Below are positions 16,307 to 23,766 of a stretch of 33,238 nt of DNA, piece by piece. Made by a program: the position numbers and the translations under genes. The notes below the pieces were generated by a model. The model saw only the letters and a list, made by a program, of their open reading frames with translations. It made no database searches and had not been told where the DNA came from. The first letter of the stretch is position 1; every line of letters starts with the position of its first letter. The stretch comes from Spirochaetaceae bacterium UBA6089 (GTDB taxonomy: Bacteria > Spirochaetota > Spirochaetia > Treponematales > Rectinemataceae), in contig DIXD01000093.1 in NCBI GenBank assembly GCA_002435985.1, positions 1 to 33,238 on the forward strand, read 5' to 3'.

Positions 16307-18112
16307 TCAGACTTTGACGGCCTGCTCTTCCAAAAATGCCACTTCCGGCTCAAAGGCCGCCATCGCGCCCTTCCAGAAATCCGGTGTTTCGATGTCGAAG
16401 CCTGCGCGGCGTGCCACTTCGGCGGCCGGCATGGAGCCTGTTGCGCGCAGAAGCTCGCGGTAGCGCGCGGCGAACGGCGCACCTTCTTTCTTGTAGAGGC
16501 TGAATAGCCCCATCCCGAAGAGTTGGCCAAAGGCATATGGGAAGTTATAGAACGACAGACTCGGAATGTAATAGTGCCCTTTGACGGCCCACATGTAGGG
16601 GTGGCACTCGTCTTCCCGCAGCGCGTCGCCGTAGGTCTTCGCCTGCGCGTCCAGCATGAGCGCACACATGCGCTCAGGTGTCAGTTCTCCCTCTTCCCGC
16701 TCCTTGAACACCTCCCGCTCGAAATAAAAGCGCGACAGAATGTCCACAATGACCTGACAAGCATCCTGCAGGTGCAATTCGACGAGGGGTGTACGGGATT
16801 TCTCCTCGATTTCGGCCATTGCCGCATTCGATACGAGCGTCTCCGAAAAGATCGATGCGGTCTCGGCCAGGGTCATCGGATACTCCGAGAGGATCTGAGG
16901 CTTGTCCTTGATCATTTCGTAGTGCCAAGCGTGCCCCAATTCGTGTGCAATTGTGAGAAGCGACGAGTAGGTGCCGTCGAAGCTGCAGAGGACGCGAGGC
17001 TGTTTGGCTCTCGGAAAGTGAGTGCAAAACGCGCCGCCCACCTTGCCTTCTCGTGGAAGGGCGTCGATCCACCTATGCTCGAATGCGTGTCCCGCAAAGC
17101 GGGCCATATCGGCATCGAAGGTCTCAAATTGACGGACGATAAAATCCCTTGTCTCGTCCCACTCAAACGTCGGTATCGCAGCGCCGAGCTGTTGCAGGGG
17201 CGCAAAGATGTCGAAGAACGAAAGGCGCTCGAGGCCAAGAAGACGCGCCTTTCCGCGCATATAGCGCCGCCAGAGGGGCAGCGAATCTTCCATGACGCCG
17301 ATGAGGGCATCGAGAGTGGCCCTCGAGATGCGTGCCTGTGCGAGCGAATTATCGAGCGCGCTCTCCCAGCCGCGCCTCTTATTCAGCGTAGAGACCGTGC
17401 CCTTGACCCCGTTGAGCGCCGCCGCAACAGGGATCTCGTAAGTCTTCCATATACCGAGCTCGAGTCTGTATGCCTTTTCTCGCACAGTGCGGTCTGGGTC
17501 GTAGGCAAGGTTCCGAAGTTCCACCATGGTCTTGCGCGTTCCGCTCGCCTCATCCCATAGGGCGCTCGAGTTCGCCAAAATCGACTCCTGAAGGCGCGAC
17601 CATGCGTCCGCCCCCGAGCGGCTCAGGTCAGCAGCCAAGTCTTCCAGCTCCGTCGCCATCTGGTGCTTCTGGAACATCAGCGCTTCTTCAAGCACAAATG
17701 CATACTCCTTGAGGCGCCCATCGTGTTCGACGGCCCATTTCACGCTGTCTGCGCATCGCGCGAGGAGGTTTCGAAAGAGCACTCGCACGGTGGCCGCAGG
17801 GACAAGCAGCGCCTCGACCTTGTTGAGTTCGGCAAGCACCTGATGATTTTTGGTCTCCGTGGAGAAACGCGCATAGACGTATGCCGACAGAGTGCTCGCC
17901 AGCACTTCGAGACGGTCGAGTCTGCCCAAAAGGTCAAAAAGCCAGTCGGAGAACTCCGTCTCTCCTCGAGGAGGCTCAACCTCAGCCAGATGACGGCGCA
18001 TGGTTTCGAGCATCGTCTTTACTTCATCCTTTGCGCTTCTGTATGCCTCCGATTCAAAGCCGGGGAAGACTTCGTCGAGGCTCCACATCGGAATTGTCGT
18101 TTGCCCTGTCAT
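16307..18112 (-). CDS. pepF: Oligoendopeptidase F, M3 metallopeptidase
   Basis: 601 residues from ATG 18112, chosen for the GAGGA site 5 nt upstream; an ATG-opened longer frame overlaps that site. The N-terminal helical domain contains the M3 oligoendopeptidase pattern and the RNLAYDPDRTVREKAY segment. The catalytic domain carries the zinc motif His390-Glu391-x-x-His394 (AHELGHAWH), the third-ligand Glu in LAETASIFSE, and the substrate-binding Tyr/His region PYMWAVKGHYYI near the end. It cuts peptides of roughly 7-17 residues in the cytoplasm, where it recycles signal peptides and imported oligopeptides. No signal peptide is seen. It follows ndk by 14 bp and is probably co-transcribed with it. 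Confidence 0.95.
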   Translation of the reverse strand: MTGQTTIPMWSLDEVFPGFESEAYRSAKDEVKTMLETMRRHLAEVEPPRGETEFSDWLFDLLGRLDRLEVLASTLSAYVYARFSTETKNHQVLAELNKVEALLVPAATVRVLFRNLLARCADSVKWAVEHDGRLKEYAFVLEEALMFQKHQMATELEDLAADLSRSGADAWSRLQESILANSSALWDEASGTRKTMVELRNLAYDPDRTVREKAYRLELGIWKTYEIPVAAALNGVKGTVSTLNKRRGWESALDNSLAQARISRATLDALIGVMEDSLPLWRRYMRGKARLLGLERLSFFDIFAPLQQLGAAIPTFEWDETRDFIVRQFETFDADMARFAGHAFEHRWIDALPREGKVGGAFCTHFPRAKQPRVLCSFDGTYSSLLTIAHELGHAWHYEMIKDKPQILSEYPMTLAETASIFSETLVSNAAMAEIEEKSRTPLVELHLQDACQVIVDILSRFYFEREVFKEREEGELTPERMCALMLDAQAKTYGDALREDECHPYMWAVKGHYYIPSLSFYNFPYAFGQLFGMGLFSLYKKEGAPFAARYRELLRATGSMPAAEVARRAGFDIETPDFWKGAMAAFEPEVAFLEEQAVKV

Positions 18113-18126
18113 GTCATTCCTCTCTT

Positions 18127-18576
18127 TCATATCCAATTTCTGTTTTCGTTAGACCAGTCGACAAGTTCATCGGGCCTGAAAAAAAGCCCAATTTCCCGGG
18201 CTGCAGCTTCCGGAGAGTCCGACGCATGAATGATGTTGAAGTTTGTATGCATGGCGTAATCGCCGCGGATAGTGCCGGGCAAGGCCTCTTCAGGACTTGT
18301 CGCTCCGCAAAGGAGACGCATCATTTTCACCGAATTGTCGCCTTCGAGCACCATCGCGACGACAGGCTCCGAAGTGATATACTCGATGAGCTGGCCGAAA
18401 AACGGTTTGCCTCTATGCTCGGCGTAGTGCTGTTCCGCCAGGTCACGCGAAATCCGCATGATCTTGAGTCCTATAATGACGAACCCCTTGCGTTCGATCC
18501 GCGAAATGATTTCACCCACGATGCGCCTGCACAGTACCCCGGGTTTAAGCATCACAAAGGTGCGCTCGAGAGCCAT
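18127..18576 (-). CDS. ndk: Nucleoside diphosphate kinase
   Basis: 149 residues from ATG 18576, with a GGAGG site 6 nt upstream; the two extra codons of the longest frame come after it. The family start ERTFVMLKPGV, the Arg-rich RGDYAMH segment and the phospho-acceptor His117 in NIIHASDS are all conserved, so it is predicted to be active. It passes the gamma phosphate of NTPs to NDPs through a phospho-histidine in the cytoplasm. The C-terminus (WSNENRNWI) is slightly longer than in E. coli and similar to that in other spirochaetal and archaeal forms. It is the promoter-proximal gene before pepF. Confidence 0.97.
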   Translation of the reverse strand: MALERTFVMLKPGVLCRRIVGEIISRIERKGFVIIGLKIMRISRDLAEQHYAEHRGKPFFGQLIEYITSEPVVAMVLEGDNSVKMMRLLCGATSPEEALPGTIRGDYAMHTNFNIIHASDSPEAAAREIGLFFRPDELVDWSNENRNWI

Positions 18577-18636
18577 AGGCAACCTCCAGACTGATTGTAA
18601 AAATTATGATAGCACGATTTTCGGAGGAGCGTCACC

Positions 18637-18663
18637 ATGGGCTTCATAGGCCTCGAGCATTGA
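18637..18663 (+). CDS. Possible 8-codon leader peptide (MGFIGLEH)
   Basis: ATG 18637 is preceded by a strong GGAGGA site 8 nt upstream and ends at TGA 18661. The stop codon lies within the loop of a perfect 9-bp inverted repeat (18650-18676). This layout resembles a translated leader with a hairpin, but the peptide has no run of a single amino acid that would point to attenuation. It may be chance. Confidence 0.25.
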   Translation: MGFIGLEH

Positions 18664-18676
18664 ATCAGCTCGAGGC
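18650..18676. repeat. Perfect 9-bp inverted repeat in the ndk / lipoprotein spacer
   Basis: GCCTCGAGC (18650-18658) and GCTCGAGGC (18668-18676) enclose a 9-nt loop. No T run follows on either strand, so it is not a standard terminator. The 270-bp spacer 18577-18846 holds nothing else recognisable apart from the promoter at 18714-18743. Confidence 0.6.
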
Positions 18677-18713
18677 ATGCCGGCGCCGTCTTGGCACTTC
18701 TGCCGGTAACACA

Positions 18714-18743
18714 TCTACATAAAGAGCGATTATGTGATATATT
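18714..18743 (+). promoter_or_regulatory. Candidate promoter of the lipoprotein gene
   Basis: TATATT (18738-18743) is preceded by TG one base earlier, forming an extended -10 element. TCTACA (18714-18719) at an 18-bp spacing is a weak -35. The transcript would have a leader of about 97 nt before ATG 18847. Confidence 0.4.
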
Positions 18744-18846
18744 TCGACATGACTAAAAATTCGCCTTTCGAACGACGGAATCTTGCGGCACGGACGCACA
18801 GAGAGGCGTTCACAGACTCGATGCACAAAAAGGGGATCCGAATCGT

Positions 18847-19896
18847 ATGAAAATCTCTTTCCACAACGCATGGCACAAAAAGCTCATGACAAAACTCGGG
18901 ATGCTCACTATCCTTTCGACAGTCTTTTTTCTGGCCATCGCCTGTGCCTCGATTCCGCGAGAGACCTCAGTTGCGGGGCTTTTCGATCAATTCGAAAAAA
19001 CACCTCAACTATTGGTCAGAGCGAATACCATGTTTCTACGCGATATGGTCGCATCCTTCGACGATGCCACCATCGAGTCCATCATGGCAGCCGCATCCGA
19101 TCAGAAAAATAAAGACCACAAACCAATCGACCGAAATCGCCTCGACAAGACACTCACGAGAGCCGACGCCGTCGGAATTGGGGTATCCTGGGACGACACT
19201 CAAAATCCGGCCGCTCAAAAGCCTGACACTCAAAAGTTAGCTCTCGAAATGGTCTTTGCCGGTAACTTCCCAAGCCTGCTGACCTCGCTCTCTTTCAGCT
19301 TCGACAACAACTGGCAAAGAATTGATGGAGGCTATGCGGCCAAAAACGGCATACTCTACCTCCGTGGGCCTTCCGATGGACAACTGCACTTCGCGACATG
19401 GAGCCCTCCAAACCCGGTAGTCCCTTCCGACGAGACTGCAGCCATAGCGAGGCAGAGTGGCCTCGTCGCCGGCAATGCCGACATGGGGATGTACCTCGAT
19501 GCAAGGTCTCTGCTCGCCATACAGTTGCCGATTCTTGAAGGCATCACACTTCCTTTCGACGGCATACTGATGAGCGCGACGCGCGACGCGCTTGCTCCAC
19601 CCACGGGCAGTCCCCAGGCTCGTTATAGCGTTGTATTTCGGATTCAGATGAAAGATGAGCAGACTGCCCGAACCTATAAACCCATTATGAAATTCATGTG
19701 GGTGCTGATTACAAGCAGGTTGAGCAGCGTAGGCATCCCCATTTCACCCGACAACAGCATCGAACAGCATGGAGATCTCTTTCTGAGTCAGCCCATTGCG
19801 ATGTCTGCACAACAGATCGTCGATGCTGCCCTGGCCCTATTTCCAAACCCTGAGAACACCAACCAGAAGCTTTCAGGCAGCTCGGCATCACGCTGA
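18847..19896 (+). CDS. Predicted lipoprotein of unknown function
   Basis: 349 residues. The start MKISFHNAWHKKL has AAGGGG about 11 nt upstream; internal Met14 and Met19 are possible but lack sites. A basic n-region and hydrophobic core end at LAIAC, a spirochaete-style lipobox with Cys33 as the lipid-bearing residue. The mature protein has no Cys-rich or transmembrane feature. It alternates hydrophobic strands with loops (LALEMVFAGNFPSLL, NGILYLRGPSDGQ, ADMGMYLDARSLL, YSVVFRIQMKD) and looks like a beta-rich soluble domain held at a membrane surface. I do not recognise the family. It stands alone on the plus strand between the ndk and pseudo-hydrolase groups, with its own promoter. Confidence 0.82.
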   Translation: MKISFHNAWHKKLMTKLGMLTILSTVFFLAIACASIPRETSVAGLFDQFEKTPQLLVRANTMFLRDMVASFDDATIESIMAAASDQKNKDHKPIDRNRLDKTLTRADAVGIGVSWDDTQNPAAQKPDTQKLALEMVFAGNFPSLLTSLSFSFDNNWQRIDGGYAAKNGILYLRGPSDGQLHFATWSPPNPVVPSDETAAIARQSGLVAGNADMGMYLDARSLLAIQLPILEGITLPFDGILMSATRDALAPPTGSPQARYSVVFRIQMKDEQTARTYKPIMKFMWVLITSRLSSVGIPISPDNSIEQHGDLFLSQPIAMSAQQIVDAALALFPNPENTNQKLSGSSASR

Positions 19897-19914
19897 TCGC
19901 GAGTACGCCTTTTT

Positions 19915-19970
19915 GCGCCCAGAGGCTTATAGGTGCCCCAGAGGCTTATTCGCGCGCCCAAGGGCTTCTT
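19915..19970. repeat. Three degenerate ~18-bp tandem repeats between convergent genes
   Basis: GCGCCCAGAGGCTTATAG, GTGCCCCAGAGGCTTATT and a more diverged GCGCGCCCAAGGGCTTCTT follow one another. They fill most of the 103-bp gap between the lipoprotein and pseudo-hydrolase genes. No clear hairpin terminator is seen there, so the repeat may have replaced or disturbed it. Confidence 0.6.
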
Positions 19971-19999
19971 CTTACCCCTGGCTGGGGCCCTGAAGTTGT

Positions 20000-21466
20000 T
20001 CAAGACCCCGACGTAAAAGGCATAAGCCCTTCCGGCCCAGGCTGCGCTTTGGCATACGAGGCGAGCAAATCTGCAAGCAGGGCGGGGACCTTAAACGAAG
20101 GATCGGTGAAAGCGGCATAATTCTCATCCTCACTGTGCACTTCCTTGAGCACATAGTTCATGCCTGGGACCACGCGGATGCCGGCCTGGGGTTTCGCCGA
20201 GGCGAGTTTTGCAAACGCTGCCTTGCTCACCTGCATGTCGTGCTCGCCGTATACGAGGAGGACCGGTGTGGTGACCTTTTTCAACGCCGCGACAGGATCG
20301 AACGCGAGCCAGGTAGCAAGCCAATCCTTTCGGCCCGGTGAGAAGAACGTGGCAAGGTGCTCCGGCACCTCGATCAAGGTCCCGCTGTCGACGAGTGTCT
20401 GGGCCGCCTCGAGGGCTTTTTCGCGGCTTTGTGGATCGAGCCCTTCGAGGGACTGCCGCAAGCTCTCCATTGGGCTTTCGCCACTCGCATCGAGCACCAC
20501 AAGCCCATCGACAACCGAAGCCTCTTCACCCAGTGCATTCAGAGCTGCCATCGCCATCCAGGCTCCCTCGTTCATGCCTGCGACGATCAGCCTTCCTTGA
20601 CGGGGCAGTGCGGCGACTGCCCGTATCACCGCAGCCAGGTCGACCACATGTTGGGAAAAACTCGTCATGATGCCGGGCACCTCGAGCTTGTAGGCTTCCC
20701 CAGTGCCCCTCCTGTCGTACCGGAGCGTACCCACGTTGCGCTCTCTGAGCATTTCTGCCAGCTGTCTGAGAGAATTGGTCTTGCCCGGCACGTCGACATT
20801 GTTTCCGTCCCTGTCGGTCTTTCCTGCACCGGCCACAAGAATGACGAGGGGAAAACTCGCCGGCGCATCCGCCTCGAGCACTGCCTTACTGCGAACAGGA
20901 AAGGTGAGGGTCGCCGGGAGGGACCCGCCCTCGACGGGAAGATCGACGGAAATCTCTCCTTGGGGCGGCGCCGTCATCTCCTTCTGCACAGAGAACGAGC
21001 CGCTCCATGAGCGCCCTCGGACCGTGCCGACGATACCACCCTTTCGATTGCCGTCCCTCGGCACAAAGGAACTTGAAAAATTCCCTGTAAAGCTGAGCTC
21101 TTCCTCGGCCCCCATCGCATCGAACACAAGGCTGATCCGGTCAGCATCGATGGAGTATCGGTCGATGGGATACGAAAAAAGGCCTTGATCTGGAATATCG
21201 ACAAGAATACCCCTGTCATCGGCGAGTATCTTAATGACAAGATCAAAGCTGAACTGGCTCTGCTCCCCCTGCGACTGCTGAGTCTGACGCAACACCAAGG
21301 TACCGCCCCATCGCCCCGGCTCGATCTGCCCGGAGGGCAGCACCGTCTGTGTCTGCGCTGCGAAGGACATATCGTGTGGGGAGGCGAGGGGCAAAAGACA
21401 CAGCAACATGACGGAGAGCAACAGAGATGCCCACCGCCGTATTGGTACGACACCAGATAGCTTCAT
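20000..21466 (-). CDS. Secreted alpha/beta-hydrolase-fold protein, probably catalytically dead
   Basis: 488 residues. A signal peptide (RRWASLLLSVMLLCLLPLAS) is followed by a beta-rich N-terminal domain (about 40-180; GGIVGTVRGRSWSGSFSV). The alpha/beta-hydrolase domain runs from about 185: LVILVAGAGKTDRDG (oxyanion side), LRYDRRGTGEA, the nucleophile elbow and the cap. The elbow reads G297-M-N299-E-G301 instead of G-x-S-x-G, so the Ser is Asn. The acid Asp410 (YGEHDMQV) remains. The His position, usually in an NH step, is N437-Y438. Both substitutions are plain in the DNA (AAC, TAT). It is probably a binding or scaffold protein derived from an esterase or peptidase, though His444 nearby could be considered. 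The start overlaps the adk stop by 4 bp (ATGA), so it is coupled to adk. Confidence 0.85.
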   Translation of the reverse strand: MKLSGVVPIRRWASLLLSVMLLCLLPLASPHDMSFAAQTQTVLPSGQIEPGRWGGTLVLRQTQQSQGEQSQFSFDLVIKILADDRGILVDIPDQGLFSYPIDRYSIDADRISLVFDAMGAEEELSFTGNFSSSFVPRDGNRKGGIVGTVRGRSWSGSFSVQKEMTAPPQGEISVDLPVEGGSLPATLTFPVRSKAVLEADAPASFPLVILVAGAGKTDRDGNNVDVPGKTNSLRQLAEMLRERNVGTLRYDRRGTGEAYKLEVPGIMTSFSQHVVDLAAVIRAVAALPRQGRLIVAGMNEGAWMAMAALNALGEEASVVDGLVVLDASGESPMESLRQSLEGLDPQSREKALEAAQTLVDSGTLIEVPEHLATFFSPGRKDWLATWLAFDPVAALKKVTTPVLLVYGEHDMQVSKAAFAKLASAKPQAGIRVVPGMNYVLKEVHSEDENYAAFTDPSFKVPALLADLLASYAKAQPGPEGLMPFTSGS

Positions 21467-22104
21467 TTTTTCAGAAAACGACCTATTTCGGAAATGAATG
21501 TGGTGTAGACGGTTTCGGCGTCGGGGCTACCGTCGATGCGAAGGAGCCGGCTCTTTTGCGCATAATAGTCGATGAGGGGCTCTGTCTCTTCGTGGTATGC
21601 CCTGAGTCGCTCCTTGACGGTCTCCTCTCTATCGTCATTACGGGTGTAGAGCTCTCCGCCGCAGAGATCGCAGATGCCGTCGACCTTCGGAGGCTTGGTA
21701 ACTCTGTGATAGATCGCGCCGCAGCTTCTACATACGCGTCGCCCGGTAAGCCTAAACAGAATGAGATCATCCTTGACTTCAAAATCCACTGCCGCGTCGG
21801 GCGACGAAAAAGCGGCAAGCGCCTCCGCCTGAGGGATGGTCCGGGGAAAGCCGTCGAGGATATAGCTCTGTCGCACATCCGGCCACGACAGCCTCTCCTT
21901 GACGATGGCGATCGTGAGTTCGTCGGGCACAAGTCCCCCGGCAGCAAGGATCGACTGGACCTTGAGCCCAAGCTCTGTCTTTTCTTTCACCGCAGCACGA
22001 AATATGTCGCCCGTGCTTATCTGTGGAATACCGAGCCTCTCGGCGGCCATTTTGGAGATCGTGCCCTTGCCGGCTCCAGGGGGCCCCAAAAATATAAGTT
22101 TCAT
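21463..22104 (-). CDS. adk: Adenylate kinase, zinc-lid type
   Basis: 213 residues from the conserved start MKLIFLGPPGAGKGT (22104). Upstream in-frame ATG (22119) and GTG (22134, sharing a base with the previous stop TAG) are open, and none has a strong ribosome site, so the true start may be up to 10 codons earlier. P-loop GPPGAGKGT, AMP-binding STGDIFR, LDGFPRT and the lid DDREETVKERL are all present. The lid carries CRSC and CDLC, a four-Cys zinc site more usual in Gram-positive and thermophilic enzymes. It interconverts ATP + AMP with 2 ADP in the cytoplasm. It is sandwiched between the NadD-like gene and the pseudo-hydrolase gene with overlapping ends. Confidence 0.95.
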   Translation of the reverse strand: MKLIFLGPPGAGKGTISKMAAERLGIPQISTGDIFRAAVKEKTELGLKVQSILAAGGLVPDELTIAIVKERLSWPDVRQSYILDGFPRTIPQAEALAAFSSPDAAVDFEVKDDLILFRLTGRRVCRSCGAIYHRVTKPPKVDGICDLCGGELYTRNDDREETVKERLRAYHEETEPLIDYYAQKSRLLRIDGSPDAETVYTTFISEIGRFLKK

Positions 22105-22133
22105 CGACTGTATGTTCATGTATTCTATATACA

Positions 22134-23063
22134 CTATTCCTGATCGGATGACCAGCTTCTGTGCATATGGTAGCGAAACATTATTTCCATTTTATCGCGG
22201 ATGGACGGTGTCGGTAATACGATGGTGAAGGCCTGCCTCGTACGAAAGTCGGTACTCGAGGGGGCGGCGACGATGCTGGAGTCTAGAACGACATTGACGC
22301 CTTCGTGTTCAATTGCCTCGACATATGAAGGTTCGACCGCAGCACCTGCACGCTGCACGACATGGATACGGTGCAGGTATTTCACACAGGATTCTTTGGC
22401 TTCTTTTTTCCACGTCGACATATCCTGACCGATATAACGGGCGGCGATCGGCAGAACATCGGAGCCTATGAGGTGCGTCAGCTCGAGCGCTAGTCCGCTG
22501 TGCATCCCGATGAACCGCCTCACGATCTCGATGGTGTCCGCCTGCACGCCGAGGTCGAGCACTTTGATGAAGGGGTCGAAAATACCCTCGATCTGCATTT
22601 TTGCGATCGAGAGACGAAAGGCGTAATCGGTCTGGAGCGGCTTGGCAGGATCGGGAGAACCCTCGGGCACCACGATGACAAAGTCCGAATTGCTCAATTC
22701 CGAGGCGAGAAAGCGGACCGCCACCATCAGGTGGGTGAGTTGAAAAGGATCGAAGGAACCGATGTAGATACAGGCGCGCACCCTACCGTTGTCGGCGCGA
22801 ATGATCTTCGGGTAGTCGGCCAGCTCCATGGGTATGAGCGAGCCGCGCTCTATTCTGCGATCTATCCCCTCGAGCCCTTGCAGAAGAAGACTTTCGTAAT
22901 ATGAATAATCGCGAATCTCTTCGCAGGAAAAATATTCCGTATTTGCATTTTGGTCGAATATACGCTTCAACTTACGCCCCACCGCCTCCACGCTCGGATG
23001 AAAGAATCGCGGAGGCCATTTGGGGCGGAAACAAGGTGTATCGGACCAATTCGACAACGACAT
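22134..23063 (-). CDS. NadD-like nucleotidyltransferase with altered active site
   Basis: 309 residues; ATG 23063 has no clear ribosome site. About 95 residues of unknown type precede a cytidylyltransferase/NMNAT-fold domain with IYIGSFDPFQLTHLM. In NadD and relatives this motif is GxFDPxHxGH, so the first His is Gln108 and the Gly is Thr, while the second His111 is kept. A C-terminal PSSTDFRTRQ matches the (I)SSTxIR nucleotide-binding motif. It probably joins a nucleotide to a small phosphate compound, possibly nicotinate mononucleotide, but the substitution and the N-terminal extension leave the substrate open. It is first in the group with adk and the pseudo-hydrolase. Its promoter lies in the AT-rich island shared with hydC. 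Confidence 0.8.
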   Translation of the reverse strand: MSLSNWSDTPCFRPKWPPRFFHPSVEAVGRKLKRIFDQNANTEYFSCEEIRDYSYYESLLLQGLEGIDRRIERGSLIPMELADYPKIIRADNGRVRACIYIGSFDPFQLTHLMVAVRFLASELSNSDFVIVVPEGSPDPAKPLQTDYAFRLSIAKMQIEGIFDPFIKVLDLGVQADTIEIVRRFIGMHSGLALELTHLIGSDVLPIAARYIGQDMSTWKKEAKESCVKYLHRIHVVQRAGAAVEPSYVEAIEHEGVNVVLDSSIVAAPSSTDFRTRQAFTIVLPTPSIRDKMEIMFRYHMHRSWSSDQE

Positions 23064-23197
23064 ATATACTCAGTATTCAATAAAATAGATGGCGGTGCAA
23101 TCCTTTTTAATTAAATAAATTTTTATCGAAATAATATTTAGTATTAAAAATCGGCTATATAGATTATTAATGATATAATTTTATAGATAAATATTTC

Positions 23198-23226
23198 TTG
23201 ACAAATAGAAAAATCTATATCAAAAT
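23198..23226 (+). promoter_or_regulatory. Promoter of the hydrogenase operon in an AT-rich island
   Basis: A perfect -35 TTGACA (23198-23203), a 17-bp spacer and a weaker -10 CAAAAT (23221-23226) are placed so that transcription would start near 23233. The leader is about 18 nt, just enough to hold the AAGGAGG site before ATG 23251. The spacer has ATAGA/TCTAT arms around AAAA, a possible operator. Region 23064-23200 is nearly all A/T and holds no gene. Confidence 0.6.
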
Positions 23227-23250
23227 ATTTAATGAATTGAAGGAGGCAGC

Positions 23251-23766
23251 ATGCCCAAAATCATATCAAACGCAAAAACGCAGGGCCTCGATGACATCAT
23301 CGAGTCGTGGAAGGGGAGAAACGGCAGCCTGCTCGGCGCTCTGGAGCAAGCCCAGCAGAATGATCCTCAAAAATATCTCTCGGAGAACACGTTGAGAGAA
23401 GTTTCCAAAAGGCTCAATGTACCGCTTTCGCAGGTATATTCGGTGGCGACCTTCTATTCATTCTTCAGCCTGAAGCCACAAGGAGAGCATGTCATCGTCG
23501 TATGTCGGGGGACAGCCTGCCACACAAGGGGTTCGTTGGTGCTTCTCAATGAAGCGCTCTCGCGGCTCGGCATAAAAGAATTCAAAGAAGAAGAAGAGAA
23601 TTCGATTACCAGCAGCGACACTTTCGCCACAATCCGCACAGTAGCCTGCTTCGGTCAATGCGCCCTCGCACCCGTCATTATGGTGGACGGCAAGGTGCTC
23701 TCGCGCATGACAGTCAGCAAACTTGTCTCTCTTTTGGAAAGACTCAAGAAAGGGGGCGAGGTATGA
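23251..23766 (+). CDS. hydC: Hydrogenase HydC / NuoE-like [2Fe-2S] subunit
   Basis: 171 residues with a perfect AAGGAGG site 4 nt before the ATG. The N-terminal helical bundle (LREVSKRLNVPLSQVYSVATFYSFF) is characteristic of NuoE/HydC/HndA. The thioredoxin-like domain carries the four ligands of the N1a-type [2Fe-2S] cluster: CRGTAC and, about 50 residues on, CFGQC. It passes electrons to or from the flavin subunit HydB in a soluble cytoplasmic hydrogenase. A stretch of acidic residues (FKEEEEN) separates the two Cys pairs and is slightly longer than usual. Its stop overlaps the HydB start by 4 bp (ATGA), so the subunits are made in a coupled way. Confidence 0.94.
   Translation: MPKIISNAKTQGLDDIIESWKGRNGSLLGALEQAQQNDPQKYLSENTLREVSKRLNVPLSQVYSVATFYSFFSLKPQGEHVIVVCRGTACHTRGSLVLLNEALSRLGIKEFKEEEENSITSSDTFATIRTVACFGQCALAPVIMVDGKVLSRMTVSKLVSLLERLKKGGEV

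Noticed and set aside
18692..18703. TGGCAC followed by TGCC, resembling a second sigma-54 promoter before the lipoprotein gene
   Set aside because: The GG-to-GC distance is 7 nt rather than 10, so the two elements cannot be contacted together.
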